Below are positions 33,478-37,335 of a DNA stretch of 37,335 nt, in pieces (positions within the stretch are counted from its first letter, which is position 1; each line of letters begins with the position of its first letter). The DNA is taken from the NCBI GenBank assembly GCA_025458125.1, contig JALOTA010000004.1:1-37335 (forward strand), written 5' to 3'. This DNA comes from Hyphomicrobium sp. (GTDB taxonomy: Bacteria; Pseudomonadota; Alphaproteobacteria; Rhizobiales; Hyphomicrobiaceae). Position numbers and translations under genes: made by a program. Below the pieces are notes generated by a model. That model saw nothing but the letters and a program-made list of their open reading frames with translations, made no database searches and was not told the DNA's origin.

Positions 33478-33487
33478 GGCAGTTTTT
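33465..33487 (+). terminator. Terminator-like hairpin competing with the upstream stem
   Basis: ACTGCC (33465-33470), loop TTACTGC, GGCAGT (33478-33483) and five T (33483-33487). Its 5' strand and loop are the same bases that form the 3' strand of the closing stem at 33468-33477, so the two folds exclude each other. It ends 104 nt before the solute-binding gene. Confidence 0.5.
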
Positions 33488-33591
33488 GCTCCGCAAACTG
33501 GGCTAACTCCAAGTCCCGATCATGCTAAAAGCGCGTCGCCGGGGACCCGGCATCTGCTTGACTGCCCCGAGGACGCGATTGCGGAGACGAC

Positions 33592-35439
33592 ATGACGCGC
33601 CGCTGGCCGCGACTGTTCCCTCGCCGATGTGCTCTGGCCGCCGCCCGACTGCTGATCGTGGCGGGCGCGGTTCTGGCCTGCGAATTGACCGCGGGTAGCG
33701 TGGCGTGGGCAGCCGGATCGCATGCCATCGCCATGCACGGGAGCCCGAAGTACGGACCTGATTTCCAGCACTTCGACTACGCCGACCCTGAGGCCCCGAA
33801 AGGCGGGCGAGTGGTGCTCGGCCAGACAGGATCGTTCGATACCCTCAATCCGCTGATCATCCGTGGCGAACCCGCCGCCGGCATCCGCGATTGGGTCTAT
33901 GAAACGCTGATGGCGCGGGGCTTCGATGAGCCTTTCACGATGTACGGCCTCATCGCGGAAAGGGTCGAGGTTCCCGAGGACCGCTCGTCCGTCACGTTCC
34001 ATCTCAATCCGGCTGCGCGCTTTTCCGACGGACGCCCGATCACGGCGGATGACGTGATCTTCTCGATGCAGACGCTGCGCGAGAGGGGCCGTCCCAACCA
34101 TCGCAATTCCTACAAGAAGGTCGCGCGCACGGAACGGCTCTCCGACCGTGCCGTGAAATTCGTGTTTGATCAGAGCGGTGACCGGGAGATGCCGCTCATC
34201 ATGGCCTCCATGCCCGTCCTGCCGCGTCACCTGCTGACGGCAGAAACGTTCGACCGCACGACGCTGACGCCGGTCATCGGGTCCGGCCCCTATACGATCG
34301 CCACCGTCGACCCGGGCCGCTCGATCACCTACAGGCGAAATGCCGACTACTGGGGGCGCGATCTGCCCGTGAACCGCGGCCGGTTCAATTTCGACGAGAT
34401 CCGCTACGAGTATTTCCGCGACATGAGCGTGCAGTTCGAAGCCTTCAAATCGGGCCTTCTCGACATGCGGTCGGAAGACGATCCGAAGTTGTGGGCGACG
34501 GGCTACGACATACCGGCAAAGCGCGACGGCCGGATCATCATGCGCGAGATCGAAACGGGGCTGCCGGCCGGAATGTCGGCGCTGGCGTTCAACATTCGCC
34601 GGCCGGTGTTCCAGGATCCGCGCGTGCGCCGCGCCCTGCTGCTTCTGTTCAACTTCGAATGGGTGAACAAGACCCTCTACCACGGCCTGTACAAGCGCAC
34701 GGAGAGCTTTTTCGAGAGGTCCTACCTGTCATCCGCCGGACGCCCGGCCGACGCGCGCGAACGCGCCCTGCTCGCACCGTTTGCCGGCTTCGTGCTGCCG
34801 GAGGTCATGGAAGGCCGCTACCGGATGCCGGTCAGCGACGGGTCGGGGCACAATCGCGAAAACGCGAGGGAAGCGTTCCGTCTTTTCAGCGAGGCCGGCT
34901 ACGTCATCGACGGCGGCCGGCTGGTCCACAAGGACACGCGCCAGCCTCTCACCTTCGAGATTCTCGCCGGATCGACCGTCCAGCAGCGGCTCATCGCCAG
35001 CTACGTTTCCGACCTCGCCAAGCTCGGCATCGCCGCACAATTGCGGGTCGTGGACAGCGCGCAATACCAGTCGCGGCTCAAGGATTTCGATTACGACATG
35101 ATCCAGACCGCCTGGCCTTCGTCCCTTTCGCCCGGCAACGAGCAGGTGTTCCGGTGGGACAGCCGGACGGCGGATGCGCCGGGCTCGTTCAATTTCGTCG
35201 GCGTCAGGAACCCGGCGGTCGACGCTATGATCGTCCGGCTCCTCGAAGCCGACAACGAAGAGGATTTCACCTCCGCCGTGCGGGCGCTCGATCGCGTCCT
35301 TCTTTCGGGGCACTATGTCATTCCGCTGTTTCACGCCTCGCGCCAGTGGGTCGCGAACTGGCATCAGATGAAACCCCCGCCACGGTTCGCGTTGTGGGGT
35401 TATAATCTCGACACATGGTGGGTTGACGGGCAGAACTAA
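33592..35439 (+). CDS. Extracellular solute-binding protein, family 5 (YejA-like)
   Basis: The 615-residue protein has an export signal (cleavage near residue 41, SVAWA) and the family 5 peptide-binding architecture: HFDYADPEAPKGGRVVLG and FDTLNPLIIRGE typical of YejA, then TFHLNPAARFSDGRPITADD and IGSGPYTIATVDPGRSITY. YejA-type proteins deliver peptides such as microcin C to an ABC importer. No permease or ATPase gene accompanies it; the next gene is an acyl-CoA ligase 43 nt away. GGAG lies before ATG 33592. A candidate structured RNA lies upstream. Confidence 0.9.
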   Translation: MTRRWPRLFPRRCALAAARLLIVAGAVLACELTAGSVAWAAGSHAIAMHGSPKYGPDFQHFDYADPEAPKGGRVVLGQTGSFDTLNPLIIRGEPAAGIRDWVYETLMARGFDEPFTMYGLIAERVEVPEDRSSVTFHLNPAARFSDGRPITADDVIFSMQTLRERGRPNHRNSYKKVARTERLSDRAVKFVFDQSGDREMPLIMASMPVLPRHLLTAETFDRTTLTPVIGSGPYTIATVDPGRSITYRRNADYWGRDLPVNRGRFNFDEIRYEYFRDMSVQFEAFKSGLLDMRSEDDPKLWATGYDIPAKRDGRIIMREIETGLPAGMSALAFNIRRPVFQDPRVRRALLLLFNFEWVNKTLYHGLYKRTESFFERSYLSSAGRPADARERALLAPFAGFVLPEVMEGRYRMPVSDGSGHNRENAREAFRLFSEAGYVIDGGRLVHKDTRQPLTFEILAGSTVQQRLIASYVSDLAKLGIAAQLRVVDSAQYQSRLKDFDYDMIQTAWPSSLSPGNEQVFRWDSRTADAPGSFNFVGVRNPAVDAMIVRLLEADNEEDFTSAVRALDRVLLSGHYVIPLFHASRQWVANWHQMKPPPRFALWGYNLDTWWVDGQN

Positions 35440-35482
35440 GCCTGCGACCCGGCCTCCCTTCCTCCAATTCATATCCCCCTCC

Positions 35483-37213
35483 ATGTCCTCAGACCTGCCG
35501 CCTCTCGTCATCCCCGAGCGCTTCAACATGGCGCGCTACTGCCTCGCCGCCCAGGCGGAGCGCTTGCCGGACAAGCCCGCGCTCGTGGTCGTTGGAGATC
35601 CCGAACCTGGCACGCCGCCGCTCGAGACCTGGACCTTCGCCGAGCTGGAAGACGCGGTTCTGCGCGTTGCCGCCGCGCTGCAAGACCGGGGGCTCAAGCC
35701 CGGCGACCGCATCCTCATTCGCCTCGACAACACCAGCACCTATCCCCTGCTCTACTTCGGCGCCATCGCGGCGGGGCTAATCGCGGTCGCGACGTCCAGT
35801 CAACTGACCGCGGCCGAGGCGGAGTTCCTGATGGAGGACAGCGCGCCGCGGGCCGTGGCGCTCGCGCCGAACCTGCCCCGCGGCGCAATTCCCGCAGGGA
35901 TTATTGTTCTCGAAGAGGCAGAAGTCCGCGCCATGATCGGCTATCCGCGGCGCGGCGGCTATGCCGACACGCGCGCGGAGGACCCGGCCTATCTGCTCTA
36001 TACCTCCGGCACGACGGCACGGCCGAAGGGCGTCGTGCACGCTCATCGCGTGGCGCTCGGCCGCTCACGGACCTACCAGGGTTGGTATGGCATCCGCCCC
36101 GACGACGTGATGCTGCATGCGGGAGCCTTCAACTGGACCTATACGCTCGGAACCGGGCTCATCGACCCGTGGGCGAACGGCGTGACGAGCACGATCTACG
36201 CGGGCGAGAAATCGCCCGAGGTCTGGCCCGCCGTCATCTGCAAGACCGGCGCCACGATTTTCGCGGCGGTGCCGGGGCTGTTCCGTCAAATTCTGAAATA
36301 TGCCCCGCCGGGGCGGCTCGATCTGTGCCGGCTGAGGCACGGTCTGATCGCGGGCGAGGCGCCGGCTGCGTCGCTCTTCGATGACTGGCACGCGCGCACG
36401 GGAACCGAACTCTACGAAGCCCTCGGCATGAGCGAGATATCGACCTACGTGTCGACCTGTCCGGGCATGGCGCGCAAGGAGGGATCGCCGGGACGCGCGC
36501 AGCCGGGGCGGCGCGTTGCAATCCTTCCGGTCGATGGCGGAACCGATCCGCTGCCGCCGGGCACGGAAGGATTGCTGGCCGTGCACCGTTCCGATCCCGG
36601 CCTGATGCTTGGCTATTGGAACCGCAAGGACGAGGAGAACGAGGTCTATCGCGGAGAGTGGTTTCTCGGCGGCGATCTCGCCGTCATCGACCCAGACGGC
36701 TACGTGTTCCACCAGGGCCGCGCCAACGACGTGATGAAGGCGTTGGGCTACCGGGTGTCGCCGCTGGAAGTCGAAACCGCGATAGCCCAGCACCCCGACG
36801 TGGCGGAGGTCGCGTGCGCGGAGATCACGCCGCGCGAGGGCGTCACGGTGATCGGCGCGTTTCTCGTCGCCAAGCCCGGGCATGTGGTTGATGCGGCAAG
36901 CGTGCTCGGGTTCGCGAAAGAACGGCTGGCGCAATACAAGTGCCCGCGCGAGATCGTCGTGGTCGATGCCCTGCCGCGCACGCCGAACGGCAAGGTGAAG
37001 CGGAGCGAGCTGGCACGGATGTTTGCAGGTCAGACTAAAGCAGCCACAGTCATTCCGGCTTTCAACCCCTCTCCCCGTTCTCAGGGGGCGAGGAAGTGTC
37101 AGGCTGCGGCCTTGGCTTCACCGGCGATGCGCGCGAGCGAGGACACGAGCTGGCGCACGCCCTTGATGCGTTCCGCGGCCGTGTCGAAATCGCCCCGGAA
37201 GACGAGCTTGTGA
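35483..37213 (+). CDS. Acyl-CoA synthetase (AMP-forming), benzoate-CoA ligase-like
   Basis: This adenylate-forming enzyme activates a carboxylic acid as acyl-AMP and then a CoA ester. It shows the P-loop YTSGTTARPKG (173-183, Ala where Gly is usual), YEALGMSEIS, GEWFLGGDLAVIDPDGYVFHQGR and the C-terminal catalytic Lys504 in PNGKVKRSEL (501-510). The overall pattern resembles benzoate- or acetate-type ligases; the substrate is unknown. A family-like end would fall near residue 517, but the frame runs on for about 59 residues of low-complexity sequence to 37213, passing a repeat and overlapping mfd on the other strand by 115 nt. Confidence 0.87.
   Translation: MSSDLPPLVIPERFNMARYCLAAQAERLPDKPALVVVGDPEPGTPPLETWTFAELEDAVLRVAAALQDRGLKPGDRILIRLDNTSTYPLLYFGAIAAGLIAVATSSQLTAAEAEFLMEDSAPRAVALAPNLPRGAIPAGIIVLEEAEVRAMIGYPRRGGYADTRAEDPAYLLYTSGTTARPKGVVHAHRVALGRSRTYQGWYGIRPDDVMLHAGAFNWTYTLGTGLIDPWANGVTSTIYAGEKSPEVWPAVICKTGATIFAAVPGLFRQILKYAPPGRLDLCRLRHGLIAGEAPAASLFDDWHARTGTELYEALGMSEISTYVSTCPGMARKEGSPGRAQPGRRVAILPVDGGTDPLPPGTEGLLAVHRSDPGLMLGYWNRKDEENEVYRGEWFLGGDLAVIDPDGYVFHQGRANDVMKALGYRVSPLEVETAIAQHPDVAEVACAEITPREGVTVIGAFLVAKPGHVVDAASVLGFAKERLAQYKCPREIVVVDALPRTPNGKVKRSELARMFAGQTKAATVIPAFNPSPRSQGARKCQAAALASPAMRASEDTSWRTPLMRSAAVSKSPRKTSL
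37068..37093. repeat. Imperfect inverted repeat, possible dispersed repeat or mfd terminator
   Basis: CCTC-T-CCCC (37068-37076), loop GTTCTCA, GGGG-GC-GAGG (37084-37093). The sequence resembles the CCCTCTCCCC...GGGGAGAGGG dispersed intergenic palindromes known to me from many proteobacterial genomes. It lies just past the mfd stop on the minus strand, so it could end that transcript, although no T-run follows. Confidence 0.4.
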
Positions 37214-37335
37214 TCGGGCTGCATCCGGGCGCGGGCGCGCTCGGTTTGCAGGAATTTCGCAAGCCCCGCAGCGTTGGGAAAATCGTTCTTGCGGAAAGAG
37301 ACCACGGCGCCCTTGGGTCCGGCATCGACTTTGGC
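37099..37335 (-). CDS. mfd: Transcription-repair coupling factor Mfd, C-terminal end (partial)
   Basis: The minus-strand frame is open from the window edge (AKVDAGPKGAVVSFRKNDFP) to TGA at 37099-37101, giving the last 78 residues. KVDAGPKG-VVSFR, NAAGLAKFLQ and the HKLVFRGDFDTAAERIKGV strand-turn match the C-terminal TRCF domain of alphaproteobacterial Mfd, which displaces stalled RNA polymerase and recruits UvrA. The helicase core lies outside the window. It converges with and overlaps the acyl-CoA ligase frame by 115 nt. Confidence 0.82.
   Translation of the reverse strand, partial: AKVDAGPKGAVVSFRKNDFPNAAGLAKFLQTERARARMQPDHKLVFRGDFDTAAERIKGVRQLVSSLARIAGEAKAAA

Noticed and set aside
33520-34683. 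A 387-codon minus-strand frame opposite the solute-binding protein
   Set aside because: Antisense shadow; the plus-strand gene has a signal peptide and full family motifs.
1-37335. CRISPR array, insertion sequence, prophage or toxin-antitoxin module
   Set aside because: No regular direct repeats, transposase, phage or toxin-like genes were seen anywhere in the window.

Overview
The window is GC-rich bacterial chromosome that reads as an alphaproteobacterium of the order Hyphomicrobiales (Rhizobiales). The main clues are gene orders I know from that order: dnaB-alr-radA-cvpA-purF-SDR, and rlpA-dac-tmk-holB-metG-tatD-MBL. Others are the alphaproteobacterial ATP synthase zeta-type protein (DUF1476) next to purC, an IalB-family exported protein and an L-malyl-CoA lyase. 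The genus cannot be fixed from sequence reading alone. Almost every gene is a core housekeeping gene. I see no insertion sequence, prophage, integrase, CRISPR array or toxin-antitoxin pair.

Layout. 1-878: the 3' end of a periplasmic binding protein gene faces two small overlapping hypothetical genes. 1374-3967 (+): purB, a glutathione S-transferase and an RBBP9-type hydrolase. 3983-4300 (-): DUF1476. 4656-7118 (+): purC, purS, a 47-codon membrane protein, a 169-codon exported protein and purQ. purL, which often accompanies purQ, is absent. 7233-14481 (+): dnaB, alr, radA, cvpA, purF and a short-chain dehydrogenase. 14488-21785 (-): a long run of rlpA, a D,D-carboxypeptidase, tmk, holB, metG, tatD and a PhnP-like hydrolase. 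22009-22098: tRNA-Ser(UGA) with a clear promoter. 22131-23896 (-): an LtaS-like membrane sulfatase-fold enzyme behind a possible 12-codon leader ORF. 24152-26172 (+): a DUF485 protein and the acetate symporter actP. 26252-26614 (-): a small exported protein. 26903-29117 (+): a UbiH/COQ6-type hydroxylase and an LpxL-type acyltransferase. 29121-30389 (-): a NagZ-family glycosidase. 30574-32294 (+): malyl-CoA lyase and an HspQ homologue with a very basic N-terminal tail. 32359-33222 (-): an IalB-family protein. 33592-37213 (+): a YejA-type solute-binding protein and an acyl-CoA ligase. 37099-37335 (-): the 3' end of mfd.

Themes. Purine synthesis is represented by purB, purC, purS, purQ and purF. 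DNA replication and repair are represented by dnaB, holB, tmk, radA and mfd. Envelope growth and turnover are covered by alr, the carboxypeptidase, rlpA, the NagZ homologue, LpxL and the sulfatase-fold enzyme. Acetate uptake (actP) and malyl-CoA lyase would fit acetate assimilation through the ethylmalonyl-CoA pathway, which is an inference.

The least explained signals are RNA-level. At 33364-33487, in a gene-free stretch, nested inverted repeats form a possible closing stem. That stem shares its 3' strand with an intrinsic-terminator-like hairpin, which is the layout of an attenuator, riboswitch or small RNA. Between purC and purS, a 9-bp stem covers the purS ribosome binding site next to a perfect 9-bp hairpin. 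A 12-codon ORF with an ideal ribosome binding site ends in an ATGA overlap with an in-frame ATG of the sulfatase-fold gene.
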